Shown here: positions 21,963-32,595 of the stretch, in pieces
Position numbering within the stretch: position 1 is the first letter of the stretch
How the letters are laid out: every line of letters begins with the position of its first letter
DNA from: Pleurobrachia bachei
Lineage: Eukaryota > Ctenophora > Tentaculata > Cydippida > Pleurobrachiidae
Assembly (NCBI GenBank): GCA_000695325.1
Contig: AVPN01000015.1
Location: 145,526 to 178,120 of the forward strand
Reading direction: 5' to 3'
DNA length: 32,595 nt
The notes under the pieces: model-generated
What the model saw: only the letters and a program-made list of their open reading frames with translations
The model's database searches: none
What the model was told of the DNA's origin: nothing
Made by a program: the position numbers and the translations under genes

Positions 21963-22431
21963 CTAGAACACGATCAGAATTGTGGAATAAAAGCAAAGAG
22001 AAAAGCAGACCAAACGCTCTAACCAGGATCATGATAATCTTGGCTGTGTGATAACATCGTTTAAGTGATCAAAGCATCCTTCTTGAAATAGCAAACAAAT
22101 AGCAAACCGTCCAAACTTTAATCGAAAAGACGTTTGTGTCGAAATGTACAGTTTAAGAGAGATGGAAAGAGATGGGGGAGTGAGAGATAGACAGAGACAG
22201 AGACAGACAGAGGTCAGAGAGAGGAAAAGAGAGAAACAGAGAGAGTCAGACAGACAGATAGATAGAAAAAATAAGGAGAGAAGGCAAACCGACAAGACAA
22301 ATTAGAAGAATGGGCTTTTAATCAGGAGTGTACCTGCTAAACGTTTTATATATCTCTGATATCCCTTCTTCATTAAATCCTTCTTGACTTCCATTACTCA
22401 CTAACTCCACGCTCTAACTAAGCAAGATCCC

Positions 22432-22474
<43 letters not shown>

Positions 22475-23191
22475 ACATGACTAGCGTCCAAATGCTATTA
22501 CCAATACATGATAGCACCATAGCTGGCCTTCGACCGTACCTGAACCAGATTAATCGGTTAACTTCAACCAAAATAATCTTGTCTCCTGCCTTGTTAACAA
22601 AAGTCAAAACTAGAACACGACAACACTTTGTGTCCCTCCGGATGATGGAGGGAGCACAGTGGCTAAATCATACCTGTCGGTGAAAGAACCCAGAGCTAGA
22701 ATTGAAACAAAGGCAGGGACATGTCTAGCAATGGCACAATACAGTTGTATCCTGGAAACTTTCTCTTGAGCTTGGGTCTTTTCATCTGCACAATCTGTAT
22801 CGTTATCACTAGATCGGGAAGATACTTGTTTGGACTCGTACTGTAGAATACAAGACATTGCATACAGACATGAGACATTCAATAATTGGAGACATACCAC
22901 TTAAATATGTTTTCGGAACCCGATTTACCGGTATGCTCGGGGGAAAGTGTTTTGCCCGGTAAATCGGGGTCGAGGTCCGACTGGATTTAACAGGATTTAA
23001 ACAGGAATTTAAACATTTAAATTTATGTTACAAGGGACCAACAATCGTTAAACTTACGCACAGTCCGTGTTAGGGTGGCCCAGGACGTTCTGCATTATTA
23101 GTTCTGTGAGTAGAGGGTACCAGAGATATACCGTGAACATAAACAGGAATATAATCGGCTCAACAGTCAGATTCAGCATGATTCCGGTGAT
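22475..23191 (-). pseudogene. Duplicate SLC46 first exons (TM1, exon 2, partial exon 3)
   Basis: Exons 23058-23191 (TM1) and 22674-22808 keep open frames and splice sites almost identical to 21829-21962 and 21444-21578. The exon 3 copy (22475-22539) keeps its acceptor and the YGRRPAMV motif, but its 3' end is replaced by the (CT)n run, so it has no donor. A transcript could use this TM1 and exon 2 only by skipping to the downstream set, which would repeat TM1. It is more likely a silent copy or an alternative promoter segment. Confidence 0.65.
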
Positions 23192-23660
23192 CTAGAACAC
23201 GATCAGAATTGTGGAATAAAAGCAAAGAGAAAAGCAGACCAAACGCTCTAACCAGGATCATGATAATCTTGGCTGTGTGATAACATCGTTTAAGTGATCA
23301 AAGCATCCTTCTTGAAATAGCAAACAAATAGCAAACCGTCCAAACTTTAATCGAAAAGACGTTTGTGTCGAAATGTACAGTTTAAGAGAGATGGAAAGAG
23401 ATGGGGGAGTGAGAGATAGACAGAGACAGAGACAGACAGAGGTCAGAGAGAGGAAAAGAGAGAAACAGAGAGAGTCAGACAGACAGATAGATAGAAAAAA
23501 TAAGGAGAGAAGGCAAACCGACAAGACAAATTAGAAGAATGGGCTTTTAATCAGGAGTGTACCTGCTAAACGTTTTATATATCTCTGATATCCCTTCTTC
23601 ATTAAATCCTTCTTGACTTCCATTACTCACTAACTCCACGCTCTAACTAAGCAAGATCCC

Positions 23661-23700
<40 letters not shown>

Positions 23701-23709
<9 letters not shown>

Positions 23710-25850
23710 TACCCACAATCCCTTTCCCTCGACGTTCTCGTACATCGAAGCAAATTAATATGCGTGTACCCTACCATCTTCTCAGACACACATTACAAAG
23801 CATATTATACAACAGTAGCTACGAGAGATAATTAAAGAGATTTTATGTACATGCTTGGATGCACCTTTACGAAAGTAGCAACCATTTCAGAACTGAAATA
23901 GGGAACATTTGTCATGCTTTTGCGATCCGTGTGGTGATCGATTAGGGATCATTTAGGAAATAGTAATGTAAGGATGGAAAGGGGAGTCAGGAGAGAGACA
24001 TAAAGAAACCGAGACAGATGGTTTGAGGAAGAGATGGAGGGAGAGAAAGAAAAACTAAGAAACAGAGCCAAGGAGGGGAAAGCAGATGCAATTCTCACTA
24101 GTACCAAACAAAGGTACTTATAACAATCGTGGTATGTACACATGTAATGAGCTTCAACAAAGATCATGTACATGTGTGTCTCTGTATTTTCGTGTGTGTA
24201 TTTGTGATACACGTATTGAACAGAGACATTTGGAGTGATTCACATCCAAGTTTAGGGATGAGGATCTGTTTCTCTATCTCCCCAGCATCTTCCTCAAAGT
24301 ATCTATATCTCAGTTTCCTGGCTAGAGGTGAGGGGTAAAAAGTGTGTATCCTAACGATCATCACCCTGAGGACGAGAATTGAGATTGTGTGTGTGTTCAT
24401 TTTCAATGACAATACAAAATAATAACGATCTTTCAAAACACTAGGCAAAATGAGATTCTGTAATAACGCTTATAAGAACTGCTCTCACGTATGTTATATG
24501 CACGACCACAGCGAGAGAGATCTAGAGTGAGAGAGAGAGTCATAACTGATTATACCAAAAGAAGAAGCAAGTAAGAGAGATAATGATATTATATGAAGTC
24601 TGAGAGAGATCGATGGAAAAAGAGGGAGAGAGGAGGAGAGGGAGAGAGATGGAAAAAGAGGGAGAGAGAGGGAGAGAGAGATTCGAATGATGCAAAGTGA
24701 TCGTGTATAATGCATTATTGCATTGCATAACGCATTGGCATTTAATGCATTATATAGATTCCACTTGAAGTCAAGGCAAGACTCAAGCGTGGGTCATATA
24801 ATAAGTTGTTCAATAATCTATACTTTTTTATATCAGACGGATAGACTATGATATCATAAAGTACCCTTTACAAATGTACAAAGATGCCAAATACAACGTT
24901 CGTTTCTACTAACAGCTGTTTCTTCCCTCTCCCCCTTTCATACATTCAGTAGCCCTTCCTCTACTATTTCCTATACTCTCTCACCCAGCCACGCCAGCTG
25001 TTGAGATGTGTTTAGTACTATGATGCCCCACTAAATTAGGGGTATCGGTAACATTTTGATTAGTCCATGCTCCTGGGAGTTAGAACGTTTACAAGACAGG
25101 GGCGGGTGTTACTGATTGATTTATAGTGATCTCTGAATCCTATAGAGTATAGATATGTGTCAAATTATTACGACCTAGGATAAAATCTCTCCCATTCCGC
25201 TTTCAGGCTAATGATTTTCAGGGTTATCGACTTGGTTCTAAAAAGTAAACCTGTTGGTAAAGAAGCTACGTAGGTATAAGATAGGATAGATTCACTTTAC
25301 AGTATCTGTCACTTGATTGAACTGTTCGAACATGTCAGCACTTCCCCCCCCCCCAATAGTTCTACTATTATTCAATGTGTAAATATTTTCTTTATACAAT
25401 TGAGCTCCGAAATTTTAATTCCTTAGGCAAATTAGAATGATGCCTAATCTTGATAGGCTTGCGATATTCTAGTCAGATGTTTAGAAATCTGGTCGGTACC
25501 GGGCCTAATTTATCATTTCCCCACTAGATCCCAATGATAATAGGCGTACAGAGCTCTAACCAAAGAAGCTGAGCGGTATTGAAGCGTGGGGGAAACTTCC
25601 CACGATTCCAGAGTCCAGACTGGCACATGATTTCCCCACCGCATGATGGGACTACAGCCAACAGTACCTTTACAGATCTGAAATATACCGCTGAATGCAG
25701 GGCTGAGACCTATAATTTGTGCTAGCAAAGTAAGTATTTTACGCGGGCATGACACGAGCAGCTTTGTTTGAACTATTATAGATCTGCTGTACGTGTATTC
25801 CAAATCATTCTCTTGATTTTCACTTTCTCACGGACTTCTAATTCTATAGG
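23701..25850. other. Intergenic region, purine-rich; no supported gene
   Basis: Contains GA-rich low-complexity DNA (about 23970-24075 and 24520-24690) and a poly-C run near 25345. A minus-strand frame at about 24250-24345 (RKLRYRYFEEDAGEIEKQIL) could be the missing N-terminal exon of the SLC46-like gene, since charged N-termini precede TM1 in that family. No donor in the right phase was found, so it is only a candidate. The end of this region should hold the tetraspanin promoter and a 5' untranslated exon. Confidence 0.4.
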
Positions 25851-25863
25851 AAACAACTTTGAG

Positions 25864-28400
25864 ATGGCGTGTTGGACTAACAACTACCCGTGTATCGGAG
25901 GGTTGAGGACCTATGTCATTATCGTCAACATTTTCAATTCTGTAAGTTGTCGCCAATATTAACATACCCTCTTTCCATGGAAGCTATTCAGCTATATATT
26001 GGAACTAACCTTGCTTCATTCCTTCAGTTGCTAGGGGCGAGTTTTATAGTCCTGGGTGGGCTACTGTTGTCTCAAGATGATGATTGTGAAACTGATTGCA
26101 CTGTCACGTAAGTCACAACTAAGTAACCTTGATATAGATGACATGTAGATGTGTGGTAATATCAGAGGTTGATATAAAAACGCAATGTAAAATTCAAACC
26201 TCGATTTACCGTGTGCAAAACACCTTGGTCCTTGCCCCCTTTACCTCTTCTCCGAACTGATCATAATCCTACCAAGACAACTTCTACGTACATGACCTGG
26301 TTGTGTTTCGGAAAATGAAAATTTATGTTCCGGAGCCAAACTCAAATTAGTTTTTTGAATATGAACGGATGGGTTGCGAGGGAAAACAAATTATAAGGAT
26401 TAGCAAACTAATTAGGAAGACAGTCCCAGTATCCAGTAGCCACCCAATTGATATTCCATTCAAGAAGGTCATTTATCTGAAAGGAGAGGGTTATTTAGGC
26501 ACTCAACGATTTTAATCAACACAATACAAGTTGGTTTTGTTTCATCACTTACGTAGTTTTTCAGGTCTATTTTCGACCAGAATTTGACGCTAAACTTTTC
26601 CTTCGTACTTCCTACTTTATCAACAGATAGTCCTGAGCGTGCCAAATATGTGAAAATATTTGGGTGACAAGTCCCATTACCAATATTCACAAAACAGTTC
26701 ACGTAGCGGCCAAACTCCGTAGGGAGGCGGGACGTTTTGTGATATTAGCTTACCAGATATAATTCCTTCAAATTCAATGATGTCCTTGACATTGACAGAT
26801 ACCACGATGTTAGGCTTGTGCATAAAACCACACTCCGTCATATCAACTTCCACGGCGTATCCGAAAAGTATATGGAGAGAGTTGATTCGCTTCCACTGGG
26901 TGCGTGAATTATCAGACCCTGTAGTGGCGAAACTAAGTGCAAAACTGAAAATTCATGCCCTCGAGGGGGTTTAGTGATCACTGATTACACACCTGTAGTC
27001 CCAGTGCAGATCCGGGAACAAGGTTCAGGTCTACTAATGCCATCATTAGTGCCAAGAATCATCAAATCACCCTTTACAAGGGAGAGGAACAGTTGGAAGA
27101 TCATCAAATACACCATTTTAGGGTTGACTCCAGGGTATCACTTATTTTTATAACTCTTTGATTAAAGTAAAATGAGTTAGCACATCTTGAAATTATCTCT
27201 GCCCTTTGTTCTCCTAATATCACCTGGCTACATATAACAAAATATGCGCTTGTGGTACAAAATACTAAACACTGACAGCGTGCTAGTGTGCTACCCAACA
27301 TGTCTACTTAACTACCATGTTTCAGGCCGGGTCGACTCAGTATCTCTTTCTTCGCAGTCGGTCTTTACATTCTCATTCTCGGACTATCTGGAATCTTTGG
27401 AGCATGTCTGCGGCTGAGAAACTGGGGCATCGTACTGGTTAGTTATCCACAAGGAACAATTTCTTAGGATATCATTGAATAGAAACCAATGTTACTATGG
27501 CGATACGGTTGCTATCGCTTCATAGCAACATGTAGAATCAACACTATTCCATTTCAGCACATCTGGATGGCGGTGTTTGCACTGCTTATCCACCTGGTAT
27601 ATGGTGGGGGTCTTATCTACGCAGCTGAGATAGACAACCTGAACACTACCATCAGTAGTAACTTCTCCAAGGTGTACAGCAACTACGGGGATAGTATCAT
27701 GAACACTATTGGAATTGACATCGTCCAGGTTTGTTAGAAAGAATTGTCCCCTCTTCTTCCTTCCAGGGAGGACCTCCCTCTCATGTACTTCTAAATATTG
27801 TCAAGTGGTTGTACACTTCACGCTGTTAACCTGAATAACCCCCCCCCCACCTGCAGGGTACATTCAGCTGTTGTGGAGGGGCTGGTAGTTCTGACTACAC
27901 AACAGGAGAAGCTGCAACCTACTGGATCTCTAACAAATCCGGTTACCCATGTTCGTGCTGTTCTGGTTTTGCCTGTGATAACTCCACTGCGCCTACCAAC
28001 CTTCACTCTTCGGTATGTTCCCTCTCTAATTAGAACTTTTAGACAAGTTTGAAAAATCCATAAAAGATTTAACTAATCCGGGTAGATCAGAAAGTCTCCA
28101 ATGCATGTTTCTGTCGGTACCGCCGAAATTGTTGTTGTTCTACCAAAAGCCTTATTTCTGATCTTTCCTAACTGAAACTAAATGACTATTCAGGGATGTA
28201 CAAGCACTCTCGCTGCATACGCAGGATCAGGACTCGACTGGACTGCGGTTATTATCGGGATATTGTTCCTTCTTTCTCTCTTGGACCTGATCATCAGCCT
28301 GGTTATCATCAACAACAGAAAGACGGCATGTTGTGAAGGGTGTTGCTGGTGCTGTGTGGCATACGCTAGCCCCCCTCCGGAGGGAGATAAACTTATTTAG
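25864..28400 (+). CDS. Tetraspanin
   Basis: Six exons, all GT-AG and in phase: 25864-25941, 26028-26107, 27326-27437, 27558-27728, 27857-28012 and 28194-28400. An acceptor at 25850 shows a 5' UTR intron. The product is about 267 residues. TM1 spans the exon 1/2 join (YVIIVNIFNSLLGASFIVLG), followed by a short acidic loop; TM2 is FFAVGLYILILGLSGIFGAC; TM3 is WMAVFALLIHLVYGGGLIYA. The large extracellular loop has the diagnostic CCG motif (FSCCGGAG), then PCSCC and GC, with several N-x-T/S sites. TM4 is VIIGILFLLSLLDLIISLVI. The cytoplasmic tail is cysteine-rich (ACCEGCCWCC), typical of palmitoylated tetraspanins. Length and cysteine pattern fit the family, which organises partner proteins in membranes. 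The 1.2 kb intron 2 holds an antisense gene; the last exon is duplicated at 30167. Confidence 0.93.
26408..27116 (-). CDS. Nested antisense secreted-protein gene (possibly broken)
   Basis: Lies in tetraspanin intron 2 on the opposite strand. Candidate exons: 26989-27116, 26754-26932, 26553-26714 and 26408-26476. Exon 1 encodes a signal peptide, MVYLMIFQLFLSLVKG, followed by a cysteine-bearing segment (EPCSRICTGTTG). Exon 2 holds TQWKRI and VEVDMTECGFMHKPNIVVSV. Exon 3 has EKFSVKFWSKIDLKNY, and exon 4 ends WNINWVATGYWDCLPN and a stop. The C-G-F-x-x-x-P and W-x-x-N-W pattern recalls small secreted modules common in sponges and cnidarians; I cannot name the family. Three junctions work, although the exon 1 donor (GTAATC) is weak. 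The exon 2/3 join across 39 bases is out of phase by one base, so either a frameshift is present or I have the join wrong. Confidence 0.5.
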
Positions 28401-28471
28401 AGGACTGTTTAGGGGAGGGGGATAAACTTAACTGTTTATAGGAGTGAGGGACTTAGAAGCGTAGAAGTTTG

Positions 28472-28477
28472 AATAAA
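28472..28477 (+). terminator. Poly(A) signal of tetraspanin
   Basis: AATAAA lies 72 bases after the tetraspanin stop codon, with a T-rich stretch following at about 28500-28520. The equivalent place in the duplicated unit lacks the motif. Confidence 0.6.
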
Positions 28478-30055
28478 ATAAAAGTGAGTGGGGAATAATC
28501 TTTTTTGTAGTTTTTTTTGTCAATTCCGCTACTTTGTTAAAGTTTGTATAATGTACATATTTCACTTTTAGACATTGTAATTTCACATTCAAGTTTTAAC
28601 CTAAAATATGTCTTTCGTTATTTTGTTCCCAAACCCCTGGTGGTGGACTGATGGAGGACTGGCAAGGTCTGGTGGGAATGATGGAGTATAACAGTGTTAC
28701 ACAGTACATAATATGCTATTAAATTATTCATTTATACCATGTGAGAGAATCTGAACAAGTATTACATAAAACAGGCTCTTAGTGCAGACTCGGTGATAGG
28801 CCATCGGTACAATACCATGACCCAAATCTGCTCCTATTATACCTACCTGTCTCTTCTAGTCATTAGCCGATCTATACAAGCTGGTATCCCCCTGTCTATA
28901 TAATAGTCATTAGGGGGGGAGGGGGCTGGTCTCTAGATCTACCAATTATCTCTTGTTATTAGCGACTAAGGGCCCCACACTTCGTGTTGTTACGAGGTGC
29001 TAGTGTTGTTTACGAACTTTCATTTTATGTCCTACGACCTACATTCTTTTCGCCAATACTTCACTCCTAAATATACGATTAGGGCCTTCATGACCATGAT
29101 CTGTGAACACAATGAGATATGGCATTCACTACACACCTGGTGCAGTAGAGGGCCTGCAAAGAATGAGGGGCTATCAAATGACTTCCATGAATGATCTGAT
29201 GTGGTTCATAGTTTAACAGCAGCTGCTGACGCTAAATAGATATAAAAATAGTTTTAGTCTTGAAAGCGAGATCATGCCTGCTGTACGTGGTTTTCACTTA
29301 ATTCATTTGGTCTTTACAGTTTTTTTCCATGGATTCGATTTCTTCCCTTCCCTGTCATCCACACCCTGTATTATTGGATTTGTATTTTTGTAGGCGCCTG
29401 TGATACATGCTGTATTCTCTTCCCATTTCTCTTTCCTCTGATTTCTCCCCTTTGTTCCATAACACCCAACAATCGAGTCGGTTTTTTTCTTCATTTGTTT
29501 GATGAATTTTAATTTAACCTTGACCACCACTTTATCTTACATTATATTCTGGACTGGATTGGAATGAGCTGGGCCAATTAATGACGTGCTTACGTCTGAT
29601 TAAATGTTGTTCAATCCTGTAACATAGCCCCCCCCCTCCTGTAATATTTGGAACAAAAGGAACTGCATTAACGAGCGTGGTTCCTCTTGTAGCAGATGCT
29701 TCATATCACATGTGTATGATGTAGTCAAATCCCCGGCGACGTTGTTTGTGAGGGGCTAACACATGTTTGGCGTGAAGATTGGGTGTGAGCCCCCACAAGG
29801 AGTCGTCAGAGAGAGAGAGAGAGAGAGAGAGAAAGAAAGAAAGAGAGAGAGGGAGGGGAGATGGAATCATTATCCAATAACGTACCATCTGTTTGTTGAA
29901 CGGTTATCCCCCCTCACCGGAACAAGATACCTGTGATCTGTGTTACAGTGGTGGTTACTGGTTCCTACATTGGCTGTCTTCACCGCCCTGGTTTTGATAG
30001 ACTGAGTGACAAGCCTCCTCCATGTTATTAATGGCGATTGGTCTATCTTGAACTT

Positions 30056-30164
30056 TTATGAAAACCATACGGTGGGATACCAGACCAACAGGCATCGTGC
30101 TGACACTCCCTCGGGGCGTTCACCATGCCACACAAGAGAGTCAATACAATCGTTGTCCAGGTCC
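30056..30164 (-). pseudogene. Truncated copy of convergent gene's last exon
   Basis: Matches 31940 to about 32048 (offset 1884), including the stop codon, but lacks the 5' end of the exon and its acceptor because the duplication junction cuts it. It abuts the tetraspanin exon copy on the other strand. Confidence 0.8.
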
Positions 30165-30166
30165 TA

Positions 30167-30339
30167 CAGGACTTGATTGGACTGCGGTTATCATCGGGAT
30201 ATTGTTCCTTCTCTCCCTCCTGGATCTTATCATCAGCCTGGTTATCATCAACAACAGAAAGACGGCATGTTGTGAAGGGTGTTGCTGGTGCTGTGTGGCA
30301 TACGCTAGCCCCCCTCCGGAGGGAGATAAACTTATTTAG
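30167..30339 (+). pseudogene. Extra copy of tetraspanin TM4/tail exon
   Basis: Repeats the last exon from GLDWTAVIIG to the stop, with silent changes such as ATTATC to ATCATC. The first ten or so codons, which carry a cysteine of the extracellular loop, are missing. An AG (TCCTACAG) stands directly before it and could serve as an acceptor. The in-frame product would lack a conserved GC cysteine, so use as an alternative last exon is possible but unproven. Confidence 0.7.
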
Positions 30340-31939
30340 AGAGTTCTGTTTAGGGGAAGGAGAGAACTATTCAGAGAGTAGGGGATGGCCGATGGGGATC
30401 TAGAAAAACATTCTGTCTGGGATTTAGAAGCGTAGATAGAAGATGTAATCTAGGGAATAATATATATATTCTTTCGTTCCTTTGTTCCCAAACCCCCGGC
30501 GGTGGCGGACTGGTGGATAGGACTGGCACGGTCTGGTTTAATGGAGAGAATGTAACAGTGTACATAATATGCTATTAAATTATTCATTTACCATGTGAGA
30601 GAATCTGAACAAGTATTACATTTAAAACAGGCTCTTAGTGTAGACCCGATAATAGGCCATCAGTACACAATAACCCAAATCTCAATCTGCTCCTATAGCT
30701 ACCTGTCTCTTCTAGTCATTAGCTGATCTATACAAGCTGGTATCCCCCTGTCTATATAATAGTCATTAGGGGGGGAGGGGGCTGGTCTCTAGATCTACCA
30801 ATTATCTCTTGTTATTAGCGACTAAGGGCCCCACACTTCGTGTTGTTACGAGGTGCTAGTGTTGTTTACGAACTTTCATTTTATGTCCTACGACCTACAT
30901 TCTTTTCGCCAATACTTCACTCCTAAATATACGATTAGGGCCTTCATGACCATGATCTGTGAACACAATGAGATATGGCATTCACTATTTACACACCTGA
31001 GCTGGTGCAGGCTGCAAAGTGGTGGACGGAGGGGCTATCAAATGACTTCCATCAATGATCTGATACGTGGTTCATGGTCCAGGTGTGGTTCATAGTTTAA
31101 CAGCAGCTGCTGCTGCTAAATAGATATAAAAATAGTTTTAGTCTTGAAAGCGAGATCATGCCTGCTGTACGTGGTTTTCACTTAATTCATTTGGTCTTTA
31201 CAGTTTTTTTCCATGGATTCGATTTCTTCCCTTCCCTGTCATCCACACCCTGTATTATTGGATTTGTATTTTTGTAGGCGCCTGTGATACATGCTGTATT
31301 CTCTTCCCATTTCTCTTTCCTCTGATTTCTCCCCTTTGTTCCATAACACCCAACAATCGAGTCGGTTTTTTTCTTCATTTGTTTGATGAATTTTAATTTA
31401 ACCTTGACCACCACTTTATCTTACATTATATTCTGGACTGGATTGGAATGAGCTGGGCCAATTAATGACGTGCTTACGTCTGATTAAATGTTGTTCAATC
31501 CTGTAACATAGCCCCCCCCCTCCTGTAATATTTGGAACAAAAGGAACTGCATTAACGAGCGTGGTTCCTCTTGTAGCAGATGCTTCATATCACATGTGTA
31601 TGATGTAGTCAAATCCCCGGCGACGTTGTTTGTGAGGGGCTAACACATGTTTGGCGTGAAGATTGGGTGTGAGCCCCCACAAGGAGTCGTCAGAGAGAGA
31701 GAGAGAGAGAGAGAGAAAGAAAGAAAGAGAGAGAGGGAGGGGAGATGGAATCATTATCCAATAACGTACCATCTGTTTGTTGAACGGTTATCCCCCCTCA
31801 CCGGAACAAGATACCTGTGATCTGTGTTACAGTGGTGGTTACTGGTTCCTACATTGGCTGTCTTCACCGCCCTGGTTTTGATAGACTGAGTGACAAGCCT
31901 CCTCCATGTTATTAATGGCGATTGGTCTATCTTGAACTT

Positions 31940-32080
31940 TTATGAAAACCATACGGTGGGATACCAGACCAACAGGCATCGTGCTGACACTCCCTCGGGG
32001 CGTTCACCATGCCACACAAGAGAGTCAATACAATCGTTGTCCAGGTCCTTCATGATTTCCTCACAGCTTCTCATTACGCC
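31940..32080 (-). CDS. Last exon of a convergent gene (partial)
   Basis: Minus-strand exon with a good acceptor (TATTTTACAG at 32081-32090) and a stop at 31940-31942. It encodes about 46 residues including MRSCEEIMKDLDNDCIDSLV and ending CLLVWYPTVWFS. The rest of the gene would lie beyond the right edge, or in 32081-32595 where I see no clear exon. Family not recognised. Retention in both duplicate units gives only weak support for coding. Confidence 0.45.
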   Translation of the reverse strand, partial: GVMRSCEEIMKDLDNDCIDSLVWHGERPEGVSARCLLVWYPTVWFS

Positions 32081-32549
32081 CTGTAAAATAAGAACAAAGC
32101 AACTGTGTCCAGCTGATTTCTTGCAGCGTTGTGATATTTCATTGTTTTCGTTGCAAAATGCATTATGTTGCACGTATTGTGATGCAATGCTGCAGCATTG
32201 TCGTTGTTGTTGCATCTTCAATCTTTTGTCCAACTTTTATTTGGCAACGACGCCACGTAAAGGGTATAGCGTGACGTGCCCAAAACTTTTATAATATCTA
32301 CTTTGTCTCTCCTTTTTATTTGTATATTAGGGCGGATAACGGGGTCGGGACGATTGCTTTGGTAGAAAGAGTCGGTAGAAACCAGGCTTGCCAATTTTTC
32401 CGGTTTAAAACTGTTTTACTGTTTTACATCATCATGACTTAGATGACTTCCACCGAATTTTGCAAATGATCAGAAATCAGGTTGTGCAACAACGACTCTT
32501 CTCCAGGATCGATAGTTATGTTGTAACATCCCCTTAACCACCCCTACTC

Positions 32550-32553
<4 letters not shown>
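32081..32553. other. Intergenic or intronic DNA, nothing identified
   Basis: AT-rich sequence with short imperfect repeats of GCATT/TTGCA (about 32140-32215). No splice-bounded open frame or transposon end was recognised. Confidence 0.5.

Positions 32554-32595
<42 letters not shown>
32554..32595. repeat. (CT)n microsatellite at window end
   Basis: An uninterrupted CT run, the reverse complement of the run at base 1, closes the window. Confidence 0.95.

Larger units (their letters stand above)
21172..23700. repeat. Tandem duplication of SLC46 5' exons ending in (CT)n
   Basis: Unit 1 (21172 to about 22474) and unit 2 (about 22475-23700) each hold the 3' exon-3 sequence, exon 2, the TM1 exon and a long purine-rich tail, and each ends in a (CT)n run (22441-22473 and 23668-23700). 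The right two-thirds are almost identical (offset 1229); the left part has diverged. The microsatellite at the unit border suggests a microsatellite-mediated event. Confidence 0.88.
28228..32048. repeat. Tandem duplication joining two convergent gene ends
   Basis: Unit 1 (28228 to about 30166) and unit 2 (30167 to about 32048) run from inside the last tetraspanin exon to inside the last exon of a minus-strand gene. The offset is 1939 at the start and 1884 over most of the length, and the junction carries a CAGGACT match. Both units contain a (GA)n run (about 29810-29832 and 31694-31716) and no other supported gene; the two repeated 60-75 residue frames are not splice-bounded. Confidence 0.9.

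Noticed and set aside
22029-22295. Frame rich in leucine, serine and cysteine (two copies) as a membrane protein
   Set aside because: It is the translation of a purine-rich low-complexity tract read on the opposite strand, present twice through tandem duplication.
24494-24728. Serine/leucine repeat proteins in GA-rich sequence
   Set aside because: Simple-sequence artefact of (GA)n and (CT)n tracts.
29303-29530. Lysine-rich 75-residue frame repeated at 31187
   Set aside because: An exact DNA duplicate without start context, splice sites or family resemblance; more likely untranslated or intergenic.

Overview
The window looks like one contig from a compact metazoan genome, possibly a sponge or another early-branching animal; that placement is inference. 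The basis is many short GT-AG introns (about 40-250 bases), animal families (an SLC46-type transporter and a tetraspanin), dense microsatellites, and a (AG)n run at base 1 mirrored by a (CT)n run at base 32595. No bacterial operons, rRNA, tRNA or CRISPR were seen.

Layout. Bases 1-11430 (minus strand) hold a large secreted or surface protein gene with repeated beta-sandwich-like modules. It has a main copy (3200-7616), a tandem partial copy (9024-11427), and further exons in a near-perfect 2.7 kb palindrome centred on base 1833. Bases 12793-15669 hold two tandem copies of a four-exon gene for an unrecognised 181-residue protein, separated by repeat sequence. Bases 15900-18467 are a 1284-base tandem duplication carrying a small TA-flanked transposon. 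Bases 18411-23191 hold an SLC46-like major facilitator gene (minus) whose 5' exons are tandemly duplicated. Bases 25864-28400 hold a tetraspanin (plus) with a small antisense secreted-protein gene in its second intron. Bases 28228-32048 are a tandem duplication joining the tetraspanin's last exon to the last exon of a convergent minus-strand gene.

Most unusual observation. At five places, aligned duplicate copies differ by a block that is the base-by-base complement of its partner in the SAME direction. It is not the reverse complement that an inversion would give. Block lengths are 50, 50, 50, 34 and 18 bases, each match is exact, and the copies realign on both sides. The blocks remove a start codon and signal peptide, rewrite 12 residues without a frameshift, replace the bases after a splice donor, change a protein's C-terminus, and alter a transposon's inner repeat. 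No known DNA rearrangement makes a same-polarity complement. A data-processing artefact is the leading explanation, and the repeated length of exactly 50 favours it. If raw reads support the blocks, this would be an undescribed mutational process.

The window also has five or more recent tandem duplications and a palindrome with a single-base spacer. That fits either very active local duplication or uncollapsed haplotypes in the assembly.
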